Assembly (NCBI RefSeq): GCF_016735585.2
Contig: NZ_JAERSE020000005.1
Coordinates: 372,001-436,000, forward strand
From: Chryseobacterium tagetis
GTDB taxonomy: Bacteria; Bacteroidota; Bacteroidia; Flavobacteriales; Weeksellaceae
Length of the DNA stretch: 64,000 nucleotides
Direction of reading: 5' to 3'
Shown here: positions 1 through 8,371 of the stretch, piece by piece
How the letters are laid out: every line of letters begins with the position of its first letter
Position numbering within the stretch: position 1 is the stretch's first letter
Made by a program: the position numbers and the translations under genes
Notes under the pieces: generated by a model
Databases searched by the model: none
What the model saw: only the letters and a program-made list of their open reading frames with translations
What the model was told of the DNA's origin: nothing

Positions 1-96
1 AGAATAGGAACGAGAAACTTTGCCGTAGAAGATGAAGTTTCTGTTGAATATGAAAAAGGAGATGTATTGATTTTTATCGGAAAAAACTATTTGTGA
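1..96 (+). CDS. 3' end of an unidentified gene, cut by the window edge
   Basis: The first frame is open from base 1 to a TGA at 94-96 and gives 31 residues ending in GDVLIFIGKNYL. The motif of an acidic stretch followed by GD-hydrophobic-GK resembles the end of a TrkA-C type regulatory domain, as found on cation channels and antiporters. That is only a pattern impression from a very short piece, so no function is assigned. The gene starts to the left of the window. Confidence 0.45.
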   Translation, partial: RIGTRNFAVEDEVSVEYEKGDVLIFIGKNYL

Positions 97-165
97 ATTT
101 AAAGACAAATTGCGCAATCTGATTTTCGTAATGAGAATAAAAAGTGTAATAAATATTTGTAACAT

Positions 166-226
166 CAATAGGAACGGGCTTTAGCCCGTTTTCAAAATAA
201 AAACAAACCAATTGGCTTTAGCCAAA
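166..226. repeat. Dispersed intergenic repeat, copy 1 (two small hairpins)
   Basis: CAATAGGAACGGGCT begins an element holding two small inverted repeats: AACGGGCT/AGCCCGTT at 173-190 and TTGGCT/AGCCAA at 212-225. A second copy with the same order and spacing lies at 2671-2732. The downstream bases to 286 also hold word-like repeats (ATCTGTGTAAATC, AATCTGTGGGA) that look like part of another intergenic element. Confidence 0.7.
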
Positions 227-286
227 ATATACGAGAATAAAACCAAGCATCTGTGTAAATCCGTGAAATCTGTGGGAAAATAAAAA

Positions 287-1162
287 ATGAAAAATTTAAT
301 CAAAATATCATTTCTAATCGTTTCAATATTCTGCATTTTCTCATGTAAAACGCAGAACTTTTCTACACCCGAATATGGAAAAAATATAACAGAAAAGAAT
401 ATTCAAATTAAAAAAGTTCATAATTTCAGAACGGTCGGAAATATTAAAAATGTTGATGGAAGAACTTTAAAAGAAGGAAAATTCTACAGAAGCGGACATC
501 TGCATCAATTAAAGAAAAAATCTTTTGATGAGCTGGAACAATTAGGAATCAAAGAAGTGATTGATCTTAGAAATTCAAAAGAAATAGCTCAGAAACCGGA
601 CAATCTTCCTGGTGATATTATTTATAAGAATTATTCTGCTTTTGAAGATGAAGGTGACCAATTGGATCAGGCTAAAAAATTAGTATTAAAAGGAAAAGTT
701 GACGGCTCAGATGCAGATAAAAGAATGTTGGAATTCTACAAAGATTATGTTTCGGAAAATCCTGAAATTATCAAAAAAATCATCACTGAGATTTTAGAAT
801 CCGATCAGCCGATTTTATATCATTGTACGGCAGGAAAAGACAGAACGGGAATTACCACAGCTTTGATCCTGACCATTTTAAAATTCGATAAAGAAACGAT
901 TTACAACGATTATCTTTTGTCCAATAATTACAGAAAGAAATTAGTGGATAAAAGGCTGAATCTTGCTAACAATCTACATTTTATCTATCCTAAAATGGAT
1001 GTCAGAGTATTAGAAAAACTGAGTTGGGTGGAGACCGATTATCTGGATGCTGCTTTTAATGAAATCAATAAAAAATATGGCTCGATCGATAACTATATTC
1101 AACAGGTTTTAGGAATTTCTGAAAGCAAGCGGCAGGAATATATTCAGAAGTTTACCTATTGA
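287..1162 (+). CDS. Tyrosine-protein phosphatase family lipoprotein
   Basis: This 291-residue protein belongs to the IphP-like tyrosine/dual-specificity phosphatase family. The family signature HCTAGKDRTG lies at residues 179-188, with the nucleophile Cys180 and the phosphate-binding Arg186. The N-terminal family motif HNFRTVGN (about residues 45-52) and FYRSGHL are also present. The start is a lipoprotein signal peptide with a lipobox ending at Cys20 (CIFSC), so the enzyme should be anchored outside the cytoplasm. Known relatives remove phosphate from phosphoproteins or phospholipids; the substrate here cannot be read from the sequence. It stands alone, with a repeat element upstream. Confidence 0.85.
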   Translation: MKNLIKISFLIVSIFCIFSCKTQNFSTPEYGKNITEKNIQIKKVHNFRTVGNIKNVDGRTLKEGKFYRSGHLHQLKKKSFDELEQLGIKEVIDLRNSKEIAQKPDNLPGDIIYKNYSAFEDEGDQLDQAKKLVLKGKVDGSDADKRMLEFYKDYVSENPEIIKKIITEILESDQPILYHCTAGKDRTGITTALILTILKFDKETIYNDYLLSNNYRKKLVDKRLNLANNLHFIYPKMDVRVLEKLSWVETDYLDAAFNEINKKYGSIDNYIQQVLGISESKRQEYIQKFTY

Positions 1163-1273
1163 TAATCAGAATAGAATTTTCATTACAAAACCTACGAAAA
1201 ATTATAATAAATTTAACGTTAAAAAATCAAACTTTTTTAGCAATTTTGCATTTCTTAATTCACTTGTTTAGAA

Positions 1274-2665
1274 ATGAAAATAAAATACTCGGAACTTATT
1301 GATCAGACGTTGTATTTCCCTACTGAGGAGTTCAATGTATCTGAGAACAATTTGTCGTTCCACGATATTCCTTTAATGGATGTTGTTGAACAGTTTGGCA
1401 CTCCGCTAAAAATTAGCTACCTGCCGAGAATTTCTCAAAATATCCAGAAGGCCAAGAGTTGGTTTAAGGAAGCCTTTGAGAAAACCGAATATAAGAAGAA
1501 TTATAGGTATTGCTACTGCACAAAATCAAGCCATTTCAAATTTGTATTGGAAGAGGCTTTGAAAAATGATATTTCTATAGAAACTTCTTCTGCATATGAT
1601 ATGGATATTGTGAAATCTCTTTACAAAGAAGGGAAAGTAACAAAAGATATCGAAGTGATCTGTAATGGTTTCAAAACAGATGATTATCTGGCGAAAATTT
1701 CAGATATGATCAACAGTGGTTTTGAAAACATTACTCCAATTCTGGACAATTATCGTGAACTTGATAAATTAACAGAAAGTATTGATACAACATTCGACAT
1801 CGGAATCAGAATTGCATCTGAAGAAGAGCCTAAGTTCGAATTTTATACTTCAAGATTAGGAATCGGATATAAAGATATTATTCCTTATTACAGCCAGAAA
1901 ATTGCTGAACACCCGAATGCAAGATTGAAAATGCTTCACTTTTTCATCAACACGGGAATCAAAGATACGGCGTATTACTGGAATGAATTGTACAAATGTC
2001 TTCGTGTATATGCACGTTTGAAGAAAATTGCTCCGGAAGTAAATTCATTGAACATCGGTGGTGGTTTTCCAATTAAAACCTCTTTACAGTTTGATTACGA
2101 TTATCAATATATGGTGGAGGAAATCGTTTCTCAAATCAAGAAATTCTGTGAAGAAGAAGGTGTTGAAGAGCCAAATATCTATACGGAGTTCGGAAGTTTT
2201 ACGGTAGGAGAGAGCGGTGCGAATATCTATAAAATTATTTCTCAGAAACGTCAGAACGACAGAGAAAAATGGAATATGATCGATTCTTCTTTCATGACGA
2301 CTCTTCCTGATACCTGGGCGATTTCAAGACACTTTATCATGCTTCCTTTAAACCGTTGGGATGATACTTATGAAAGAGTTTTCTTAGGTGGATTGACTTG
2401 TGATTCAGATGACTATTATAACTCTGAGCAACACACCAATGCCATTTATTTACCTGTTTTCAGTGATACGAAGCCTTTGTATATTGGTTTCTTCCATACA
2501 GGAGCGTATCAGGAAACAATCGGCGGATATGGTGGAGTTCACCATTGCTTAATGCCTCAACCGAGACACGTTTTGATTCAAAAAGATGAAAACGGTGAGC
2601 TTCATTATGAAATTTTCCGTGAAAAACAGGAACCGGAAGATGTATTGAAACTTTTGGGATATTAA
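1274..2665 (+). CDS. speA: Arginine decarboxylase (PLP-dependent, fold type III)
   Basis: This 463-residue enzyme should convert arginine to agmatine, the first step of putrescine synthesis. The fold III barrel begins with the PLP lysine motif CYCTKSSHF (Lys84). The glycine loop that binds the cofactor phosphate is NIGGGFPI (residues 260-267). The C-terminal sheet domain holds Cys376 in TCDSDD, the position used as catalytic cysteine in this superfamily. It is shorter than the roughly 630-660-residue SpeA of enterobacteria but fits the compact form usual in Flavobacteriia. An agmatinase gene at 3628 supports the assignment. Other diamine or diaminopimelate decarboxylases of the fold are possible but fit less well. 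Confidence 0.8.
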   Translation: MKIKYSELIDQTLYFPTEEFNVSENNLSFHDIPLMDVVEQFGTPLKISYLPRISQNIQKAKSWFKEAFEKTEYKKNYRYCYCTKSSHFKFVLEEALKNDISIETSSAYDMDIVKSLYKEGKVTKDIEVICNGFKTDDYLAKISDMINSGFENITPILDNYRELDKLTESIDTTFDIGIRIASEEEPKFEFYTSRLGIGYKDIIPYYSQKIAEHPNARLKMLHFFINTGIKDTAYYWNELYKCLRVYARLKKIAPEVNSLNIGGGFPIKTSLQFDYDYQYMVEEIVSQIKKFCEEEGVEEPNIYTEFGSFTVGESGANIYKIISQKRQNDREKWNMIDSSFMTTLPDTWAISRHFIMLPLNRWDDTYERVFLGGLTCDSDDYYNSEQHTNAIYLPVFSDTKPLYIGFFHTGAYQETIGGYGGVHHCLMPQPRHVLIQKDENGELHYEIFREKQEPEDVLKLLGY

Positions 2666-2670
2666 TAATT

Positions 2671-2732
2671 CAATAGGAACGAGCTTTAGCCCGTTTAACA
2701 AAAATAATAACTTCCAATTGGCTTTAGCCAAA
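2671..2732. repeat. Dispersed intergenic repeat, copy 2
   Basis: This has the same arrangement as 166-226: CAATAGGAACGAGCT, then TTAGCCCGTTT, a short A-rich spacer and CCAATTGGCTTTAGCCAAA. It lies directly behind the arginine decarboxylase stop codon. It differs from copy 1 by a few substitutions, one of which breaks the first hairpin. Confidence 0.7.
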
Positions 2733-2746
2733 ACCTATAAAAAATT

Positions 2747-2775
2747 AAAGCTCTCAAAATCTGAGAGCTTTTGTT
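2747..2775. terminator. Bidirectional intrinsic terminator
   Basis: The stem AAAGCTCTCA / TGAGAGCTTT has a five-base loop and is followed by a T-rich run. It lies between the convergent genes for arginine decarboxylase and the HAD phosphatase and can serve both strands. Confidence 0.8.
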
Positions 2776-2783
2776 TTTTCTAT

Positions 2784-3443
2784 TTAAAAATACTTTGAAA
2801 TCTTATCTAATTCAAGTTCTTCATAATCTGACACCACAGTATTGGCTAATGTGTAATCCTGATTTTTAGAATGAGGACTTCTATAGGCAGCACAGAAAAT
2901 ATTCGCTCGATGGGCTGCTAAAATTCCATTGGTGGAATCTTCAATAACCATACAGTTTTCAACGGCTTCTCCAGCCATTTCTGCTGCTAATAAGAACACT
3001 TCAGGATGAGGTTTTGATTCTTTTAGATCGGCACCACTGATTTTTCCGCTGAAATATTTTTCCAATCCGAATTTTTCAAAAACCATATTGATGGTGGTCA
3101 TGGTTGCAGAAGAAGCCAGAATTAAGGTAATCCCGTTTTCATAATAATGCTGAATTAATTCTCTTACTCCGGGAATCAAATCAAACTCATCATCATTATA
3201 AAAATAATCTTTAAAATGCGTTCGTTTGATGGTGGCAATCGTTTCGTGAGTATGATCTAAATCAAATTCCTGAATCAGTGTTTCACAGACTCTCTTGGTA
3301 GAAGCTCCTGTAAAAGAAGTATATAAATCTTCGGAAACCGAAATTTCCAGCTCGTTAAATGTTTTAAAATAGGCTTTTCTGTGCAAAGGTTCTGTATCCA
3401 CAATTACGCCATCCATATCGAATAGCACAGCTTTTAATGACAT
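2784..3443 (-). CDS. HAD-superfamily phosphatase, beta-phosphoglucomutase-like
   Basis: This is a 219-residue cytoplasmic protein of the subfamily I HAD phosphatases. Motif I is LFDMDGVIVDTEP with the nucleophile Asp9 and acid/base Asp11. Motif II is LILASSAT, the motif III lysine lies in KESKPHPEVF, and motif IV is VIEDSTNG. The helical cap between residues 15 and about 85 is the type seen in beta-phosphoglucomutase and sugar-phosphate phosphatases. The substrate is not predictable. It is convergent with arginine decarboxylase and divergent from agmatinase, with no clear functional link to either. Confidence 0.85.
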   Translation of the reverse strand: MSLKAVLFDMDGVIVDTEPLHRKAYFKTFNELEISVSEDLYTSFTGASTKRVCETLIQEFDLDHTHETIATIKRTHFKDYFYNDDEFDLIPGVRELIQHYYENGITLILASSATMTTINMVFEKFGLEKYFSGKISGADLKESKPHPEVFLLAAEMAGEAVENCMVIEDSTNGILAAHRANIFCAAYRSPHSKNQDYTLANTVVSDYEELELDKISKYF

Positions 3444-3477
3444 AAAATTTTAGTTTTAACAAAGGTAATGATTTTGC

Positions 3478-3572
3478 TGGAAGCGGGAAGTTGGAGGATG
3501 GATGTTTACAATCGGAACACTTAATTTTTCAGCATTTTTGTAAAACTTCCATCCTCCATCTTCAAGCTTCCA
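3478..3572. repeat. Inverted-repeat element (about 95 bp)
   Basis: A left arm reading TGGAAGCGGGAAGTTGGAGG followed by ATGGATGTTTACA is matched on the opposite strand by TGGAAGCTTGAAGATGGAGG followed by ATGGAAGTTTTACA. The arms are about 33 bases long with a few differences and enclose about 29 bases. This is the form of a non-coding miniature inverted-repeat element. Confidence 0.65.
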
Positions 3573-3592
3573 TCTTTTTCCCATCTTCTTTG

Positions 3593-3600
3593 TATCTTTG
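3593..3600 (+). promoter_or_regulatory. Putative -7 box of the agmatinase promoter
   Basis: TATCTTTG matches the Bacteroidota -7 consensus TAnnTTTG and lies 28 bases before the agmatinase start. No good TTTG -33 box is seen at the usual spacing, only a T-rich stretch that belongs to the preceding repeat. Confidence 0.4.
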
Positions 3601-3627
3601 CACAAATCATTTAATTTTTAAATAAAC

Positions 3628-4482
3628 ATGAAGACATACGCAGGAATTCCTGAAGAAAATGCATCATTAGAGAACTCGAAAGTAATGTTAGTAACTGTTC
3701 CTTACGACGGGACTTCAACTTGGGGAAAAGGAGCTGATAAAGGTCCGGAATTGTTCCTAAACGCTTCTGAAAACATGGAGCTTTATGACATCGAAACTCA
3801 GACAGAACCTTACTTAGAGGGAGTTTATTTGGCTGGTGAAGTTTCTGAAAATGCTACACCAGAAGCAATGACAGAAGCGGTTTATCAAAAAACAAAAGAG
3901 CTTTTGAACAATGATGGTAAATTATTTACCCTTTTCGGAGGGGAACACTCTGTTTCTATCGGTTCGATTCGTGCAGTTGGGGAGAAATTTGAAAACCTAA
4001 CGGTTCTTCAATTGGATGCTCATACAGATTTACGTCCTGAATTCCACGGTTCTACTTCTAATCATGCTTGTGCGGTTTTTGAAGCAAATCAGAAACACAA
4101 TTTGGTACAGGTGGGAATTCGTTCAATGGATATTGAAGAAGCTGAATATTTACCAGAAGGAAGAGTATTTTTCGCTCACGAAATTGCTAACAATGAAAAC
4201 TGGGTAAATGATGTGTTGGAAAAAGTTTCAGGAAACGTGTATATCACGATTGACCTTGATGCTTTTGATCCTTCAATCTGTCCGTCAACAGGAACTCCTG
4301 AACCGGGAGGTTTACAATGGTATCCAACATTGGAATTATTAAGAAAAGTATTTGAAAAATGTAATGTTGTAGCATTTGATATTGTAGAATTAATGGATTC
4401 TCCGATGGCAAAACCAAGTGCATTCTTAGCTGCGAAGTTATATTACAAAATGCTTGCTTATTATCATATTAATCAAGACTAA
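3628..4482 (+). CDS. speB: Agmatinase (arginase/ureohydrolase family)
   Basis: This 284-residue binuclear manganese enzyme should hydrolyse agmatine to putrescine and urea. The metal ligands of the ureohydrolase family are all visible: His107 in GGEHSVS, Asp130-His132-Asp134 in LDAHTD, and Asp209/Asp211 in IDLDAFDPS. The length is typical. The start ATG follows an A/T-rich leader with a TATCTTTG box. With the arginine decarboxylase at 1274 it forms a two-step arginine-to-putrescine route, although the two genes are separated by a gene on the other strand. Formiminoglutamase or arginase activity cannot be excluded from sequence alone. Confidence 0.85.
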   Translation: MKTYAGIPEENASLENSKVMLVTVPYDGTSTWGKGADKGPELFLNASENMELYDIETQTEPYLEGVYLAGEVSENATPEAMTEAVYQKTKELLNNDGKLFTLFGGEHSVSIGSIRAVGEKFENLTVLQLDAHTDLRPEFHGSTSNHACAVFEANQKHNLVQVGIRSMDIEEAEYLPEGRVFFAHEIANNENWVNDVLEKVSGNVYITIDLDAFDPSICPSTGTPEPGGLQWYPTLELLRKVFEKCNVVAFDIVELMDSPMAKPSAFLAAKLYYKMLAYYHINQD

Positions 4483-4549
4483 AACTTCGCAAGAATCGGA
4501 TTTTTTCTGTTAGAAATTCTTTGGAACTTTGTGAGGTAAATTCAAGGGT

Positions 4550-5392
4550 ATGTCTACACAAAATCAGATCGATTACGAAAGAATTGCCAAAGCGATAGAA
4601 TATATCCAGAGCAATTTTAAGCTTCAGCCAAATTTGGAGGAAGTAGCGGAGAAAATTCATCTAAGTCCTACTCATTTTCAGAAAATGTTTTCTGATTGGG
4701 CAGGAACAAGTCCGAAGAAATTTTTGCAGTTCATCAGTCTTGAACATGCTAAAAATTTGTTGAAGGAGGAAAAAGCGAGTTTATTTGATACAGCTTATGA
4801 GACAGGATTTTCAAGCACAAGCAGATTACACGATCTGTTTGTAAAAATTGAAGGGATGTCTCCGGCAGAATATAAAAACGGAGGAAAAAGTCTTACCATC
4901 AATTACAGTTTTTCAGAAACCCCTTTCGGAACTGTAATTACAGCTTCCACAGAAAAAGGAATCTGTTATATGGCTTTTGAAACCGATACAAATAAAGCAT
5001 TGGGAGATTTACAGGGTAAATTTCCTAATGCTTCTTTTTTTGAAAGACAGGATGAATTTCAGAAAAATGCATTGTCCATTTTCAATAAGGACTGGACGAA
5101 GCTCAATACTATAAAACTCCATTTAAAAGGAACTGATTTTCAATTAAAAGTCTGGGAAAGTCTACTTACCATTCCGATGGGGAAATTATCAACGTATGGA
5201 AATTTAGCTGAAAAAATAGGAAATCCAAATGCTTCAAGAGCAGTGGGAACGGCAATTGGAAGTAATCCTGTCGCTTTTCTGATTCCTTGTCACCGTGTCA
5301 TTCAGTCTTCTGGACATCTGGGAGGGTATCGATGGGGAAGTGAGAGAAAACAACTTATGGTTGGCTGGGAAAGTTCTCATATTTATTCTTAA
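4550..5392 (+). CDS. Ada-like fusion: AraC DNA-binding domain plus O6-alkylguanine-DNA methyltransferase
   Basis: Residues about 10-105 form a two-helix-turn-helix AraC domain. Residues about 115-280 form a methylated-DNA-protein cysteine methyltransferase with the active-site motif IPCHRV (acceptor Cys247) followed by GGYRWG. The protein removes alkyl groups from O6-alkylguanine by transferring them to its own cysteine. Compared with E. coli Ada, the N-terminal zinc domain that senses methyl-phosphotriesters is absent, so it may not be methyl-activated in the same way. It is followed on the same strand by alkB, which makes an alkylation-repair pair. Confidence 0.88.
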   Translation: MSTQNQIDYERIAKAIEYIQSNFKLQPNLEEVAEKIHLSPTHFQKMFSDWAGTSPKKFLQFISLEHAKNLLKEEKASLFDTAYETGFSSTSRLHDLFVKIEGMSPAEYKNGGKSLTINYSFSETPFGTVITASTEKGICYMAFETDTNKALGDLQGKFPNASFFERQDEFQKNALSIFNKDWTKLNTIKLHLKGTDFQLKVWESLLTIPMGKLSTYGNLAEKIGNPNASRAVGTAIGSNPVAFLIPCHRVIQSSGHLGGYRWGSERKQLMVGWESSHIYS

Positions 5393-5481
5393 TATTCTAC
5401 TTTATTGTACATTCTTCATCAATGAGAATAATGTACTTCAACTAAAATTTATTTTAATTGTAAACAAATCAACGCGAAGTT

Positions 5482-5561
5482 TGTCATTCCGTAGGAATCT
5501 AGGTCTATTTATTAGAGATTAGAATTTAAAAATACTTTGCTTAGATTCCTACGGAATGACA
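5482..5561. repeat. 80-bp inverted-repeat element (MITE-like), copy 1
   Basis: Perfect 19-base terminal inverted repeats, TGTCATTCCGTAGGAATCT at 5482-5500 and its complement at 5543-5561, enclose 42 bases. An inverted 80-bp copy lies at 6229-6308 on the other side of alkB. The interior of this copy matches the reverse complement of the interior of the other over most of its length. Confidence 0.85.
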
Positions 5562-5588
5562 GAAAACGTATACAAAACTTTAAACATT

Positions 5589-6200
5589 ATGTTAAGCCTA
5601 TTCGAAGACATATCAGACAACCCTTTAAATATCCTTCCCAACGACGGAACCGTTCACTATTACGGAAAAGTTTTCTCCGAAGAAAAGTCGGATTTTTATT
5701 ATGAGTATTTATTCAATCAGATTCCATGGGAAAATGATGAAGCAGTCATTTTTGGAAAATTGATTTTAACGAAAAGAAAAGTAGCCTGGTTCGGTGAAAA
5801 ACCGTTTGAATACACGTATTCAAAACGAACCAAATATGCAAAATTCTGGACTCCCGAATTATTAGAGCTAAAACAAAAATGTGAAGAAATAACAGGAGAA
5901 ACTTACAACTCTTGCTTGTTGAATTTATATCACGACGGAAGCGAAGGAATGGCGTATCACAGTGACGGTGAAAAAGATTTGAAAAAACATGGTGCAATCG
6001 CTTCTCTGACTTTCGGAGCGGAAAGAAAATTTTTATTTAAGCATAAAGCGACAAAAGAAAAAGTCGAAATATTCTTAGAAAACGGAAGCTTACTGGTGAT
6101 GAAAGGAACAACTCAGGATCATTGGATGCATCGACTTCCGCCCACAACAAAAGTGAAAACACCAAGAGTGAATCTGACCTTTAGAACGATTGAAGAATAA
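5589..6200 (+). CDS. alkB: AlkB-type 2-oxoglutarate/Fe(II)-dependent DNA repair dioxygenase
   Basis: This enzyme oxidatively removes alkyl groups from damaged bases using Fe(II) and 2-oxoglutarate. From the chosen start it has 203 residues. The iron ligands are His124 and Asp126 (AYHSDGE) and His181 (WMHRLP); Arg193 and Arg199 in RVNLTFR are the 2-oxoglutarate and substrate contacts. The layout resembles the ALKBH2/3-like bacterial group. An ATG at 5556 would add 11 residues, but it lies inside the right arm of the repeat element 5482-5561, so I chose ATG 5589, which begins MLSLFEDI. The gene follows the Ada-like methyltransferase and is flanked by two inverted 80-bp elements. Confidence 0.85.
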   Translation: MLSLFEDISDNPLNILPNDGTVHYYGKVFSEEKSDFYYEYLFNQIPWENDEAVIFGKLILTKRKVAWFGEKPFEYTYSKRTKYAKFWTPELLELKQKCEEITGETYNSCLLNLYHDGSEGMAYHSDGEKDLKKHGAIASLTFGAERKFLFKHKATKEKVEIFLENGSLLVMKGTTQDHWMHRLPPTTKVKTPRVNLTFRTIEE

Positions 6201-6228
6201 TTTTACTTAAATATTTAAACTCTAAGTT

Positions 6229-6308
6229 TGTCATTCCGGAGGAATCTAAACAGAGTATTTTTAAATTTTAATCTCTAATAAATTACCCTAGATTTCTAAG
6301 GAATGACA
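6229..6308. repeat. 80-bp inverted-repeat element (MITE-like), copy 2, inverted
   Basis: Terminal arms TGTCATTCCGGAGGAATCTA (6229-6248) and TAGATTTCTAAGGAATGACA (6289-6308) enclose an AT-rich core. The length is exactly that of copy 1, and the core reads as its reverse complement (shared words TTTATTAGAGATTA and ATTTAAAAATACT). No clear target-site duplication is visible. Confidence 0.85.
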
Positions 6309-6326
6309 AATGAAATAATTTATTAT

Positions 6327-6401
6327 CTCTCGCAGATTGTGCAGATGACGCAGATCTTTTTAAACACAATCATCTGCTTAATTTGCAAAATCTGCGGGAG
6401 A
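6327..6401. repeat. Second, different inverted-repeat element (about 75 bp)
   Basis: TCTCGCAGATT with TGCAGATGACGCAGAT on the left pairs with ATCTGCTTAATTTGCA and AATCTGCGGGAGA on the right, giving a long imperfect hairpin. It immediately follows the 80-bp element and precedes a terminator hairpin. Confidence 0.6.
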
Positions 6402-6410
6402 CAAAAAATA

Positions 6411-6437
6411 AAAGCTGTTCAATCCGAACAGCTTTTT
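6411..6437. terminator. Intrinsic terminator between convergent genes
   Basis: The stem AAAGCTGTTC / GAACAGCTTT has loop AATCC, with A-rich and T-rich flanks. It can end transcription of the minus-strand hydrolase gene and of anything reading through from alkB. Confidence 0.8.
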
Positions 6438-6441
6438 ACAT

Positions 6442-8298
6442 TTATTTTAAAACCTCAACTTCAATCGCACTATCATCAAACACCTTGATAAACGCTTTTG
6501 TATAATCCTCTTTCGTAGCAAAATTTGGATTATCTAGGAATTTCTGTGGGTTGATCGCAAATAACGGGAACCATGTTGAAGAAATCTGAATCTGGATTTT
6601 ATGCCCTTTTTTAAATGTATGCACAACATCCTGTAATCTGAAATTCACTGCTGTTTTTTGATTCGAAACCAATGCTTCAGCTTTTTCTCTTGAATTTCTG
6701 AATCTTGCAGGCATAATTTCACTTCTTACCATCTGATGATAATTTCCGTAGATCACTCCGTCTTTTTTCTCAACAGGTTTGAAATCTTCAGGATAAATAT
6801 CAATTAATTTTACTGCAAAATCTGCATCAGTAGAAGTAGAAGCAATATTTAATTTAGCCATAATTTCACCTGCGAAAGTCATATCTTCGGTTAAAGCATC
6901 CGTTGTGAATGTCAAAACATCAGGTCTTCCTTCTGCAAATCTTTGGTCTTCCGACATATAATTTTTAGGAGTAAATCCGTTGAAATCTTTTAAATTATCA
7001 GAACTCAAAACCGGATTATTCGGATCACTGTAATATTCGGATGAACCTTGTCCTGCTGCATTTTTCAATGTTCCGTTTGATAAATAGAAATTTACTTTCT
7101 GTCCTTCTTTCGGTGGATAAGTTGCAAATTCTCTCCATTGTTTTGCTCCGGTATCATACATTAATGCTTCGGGTAAACCTGCATCCTCTTTTGTATTTCC
7201 TTTTAAATAATGATTGAAAAATTTCGTTTCAATATTTTTCTGATAATACGTTGCAATGCTGTCTCCAAAATAAATCTGGTTGTGGAAATGTTTTCCTTGT
7301 TCCTGTGCCCAAGCTCCATGAGAGAAAGGTCCCATTACAATTGTATTTTTTGCTTTCGGACTTGTTTTTTCAATCGTTTTATAAATATTTAAAGGCCCTG
7401 AAAGATCTTCTGCATCAAACCAGCCGCCAACAGTCATTACCGCATGATTTACATTTTTAAGATGAGGAAGAAGGCTTCTTTTCTGCCAGAACTCATCATA
7501 ATTGGTATGGTTCATAATTTCCGTCATAAAGAAATTATTTTTATAATATTTATCATACCCGTCTTTCAATGTTCCCATGTCTCTGTAAAATTTCAGGCCA
7601 TCTTCAGAAGTCACTTTAATCATAGAATCTGTGTACCATGCTTTATTTTCAGGTTTTGTTTTCTGAACTCCGAAAACGGGGAACGTTCTGAAATAGCCCA
7701 TCATAAATCTTCCGTTGTGAAGAAAGTCGTCATTCCAGAAATCTGAAATCGGAGCTTGTGGAGAAGAGGCAACCAATGCAGGATGCTGTGCTAAAATCCC
7801 TACAGCCGTATAAAATCCCGGATATGAAGTTCCGTACTGACCTACTTTTCCGTTGTTGTCTTTAACGTTCTTTAAAAGCCATTCGATGGTGTCATAAGTA
7901 TCTGTACTTTCATCAACATCTTTCTTTGTTTTTCTTTCAACCTGTGGTGTCATATTGGTGAAAGTTCCTTCACTCATATATCTTCCGCGAACATCCTGAA
8001 GAACAAAAATATATTTGTCTTTCATGATATAAGGATTCGGGCCAAGTTTGGTTCTGTATTCATTTTCACCGTAAGGAGCAATGCTGTAGCAGGTTCTCTG
8101 CATCAGAAACGGATATTTGTTTTTATTGGAAATATCCTTTGGAATGTAAACTGCCGTAAAGAGTTTTGTTCCGTCACGCATTGGAATATAAAATTCCTTT
8201 TTGGTGAAATTATCTTTTACAAAAGTATCCGGTTGTGTTGATTGTGAATTTCCAAAAACAAACAGGAAAATAAGTACAATTGAAAAATGAATCTTCAT
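6442..8298 (-). CDS. CocE/NonD-type (peptidase S15 family) secreted hydrolase
   Basis: This 618-residue protein has an N-terminal signal peptide (to about residue 18, FVFGNSQS). An alpha/beta-hydrolase core carries the S15 features MRDGTKL, LQDVRGRYMSEG and the nucleophile elbow GTSYPG with Ser158. The acid lies in WFDAEDLSG and the histidine in PFSHGAW. The C-terminal jelly-roll X-Pro dipeptidyl-peptidase C domain ends with the family-typical HKIQIQISSTWFP. Members include alpha-amino-acid ester hydrolases, cephalosporin (glutaryl-7-ACA) acylases and X-Pro dipeptidases; WFDAED favours the ester-hydrolase side, but the substrate is not certain. It should act in the periplasm or outside the cell. 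Confidence 0.82.
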   Translation of the reverse strand: MKIHFSIVLIFLFVFGNSQSTQPDTFVKDNFTKKEFYIPMRDGTKLFTAVYIPKDISNKNKYPFLMQRTCYSIAPYGENEYRTKLGPNPYIMKDKYIFVLQDVRGRYMSEGTFTNMTPQVERKTKKDVDESTDTYDTIEWLLKNVKDNNGKVGQYGTSYPGFYTAVGILAQHPALVASSPQAPISDFWNDDFLHNGRFMMGYFRTFPVFGVQKTKPENKAWYTDSMIKVTSEDGLKFYRDMGTLKDGYDKYYKNNFFMTEIMNHTNYDEFWQKRSLLPHLKNVNHAVMTVGGWFDAEDLSGPLNIYKTIEKTSPKAKNTIVMGPFSHGAWAQEQGKHFHNQIYFGDSIATYYQKNIETKFFNHYLKGNTKEDAGLPEALMYDTGAKQWREFATYPPKEGQKVNFYLSNGTLKNAAGQGSSEYYSDPNNPVLSSDNLKDFNGFTPKNYMSEDQRFAEGRPDVLTFTTDALTEDMTFAGEIMAKLNIASTSTDADFAVKLIDIYPEDFKPVEKKDGVIYGNYHQMVRSEIMPARFRNSREKAEALVSNQKTAVNFRLQDVVHTFKKGHKIQIQISSTWFPLFAINPQKFLDNPNFATKEDYTKAFIKVFDDSAIEVEVLK

Positions 8299-8371
8299 TA
8301 CATAAAATTTGATGCTAATTTAAACATAAATATGCTTTTGGATAAGATTTATAGATGAATATGTCTCAACA

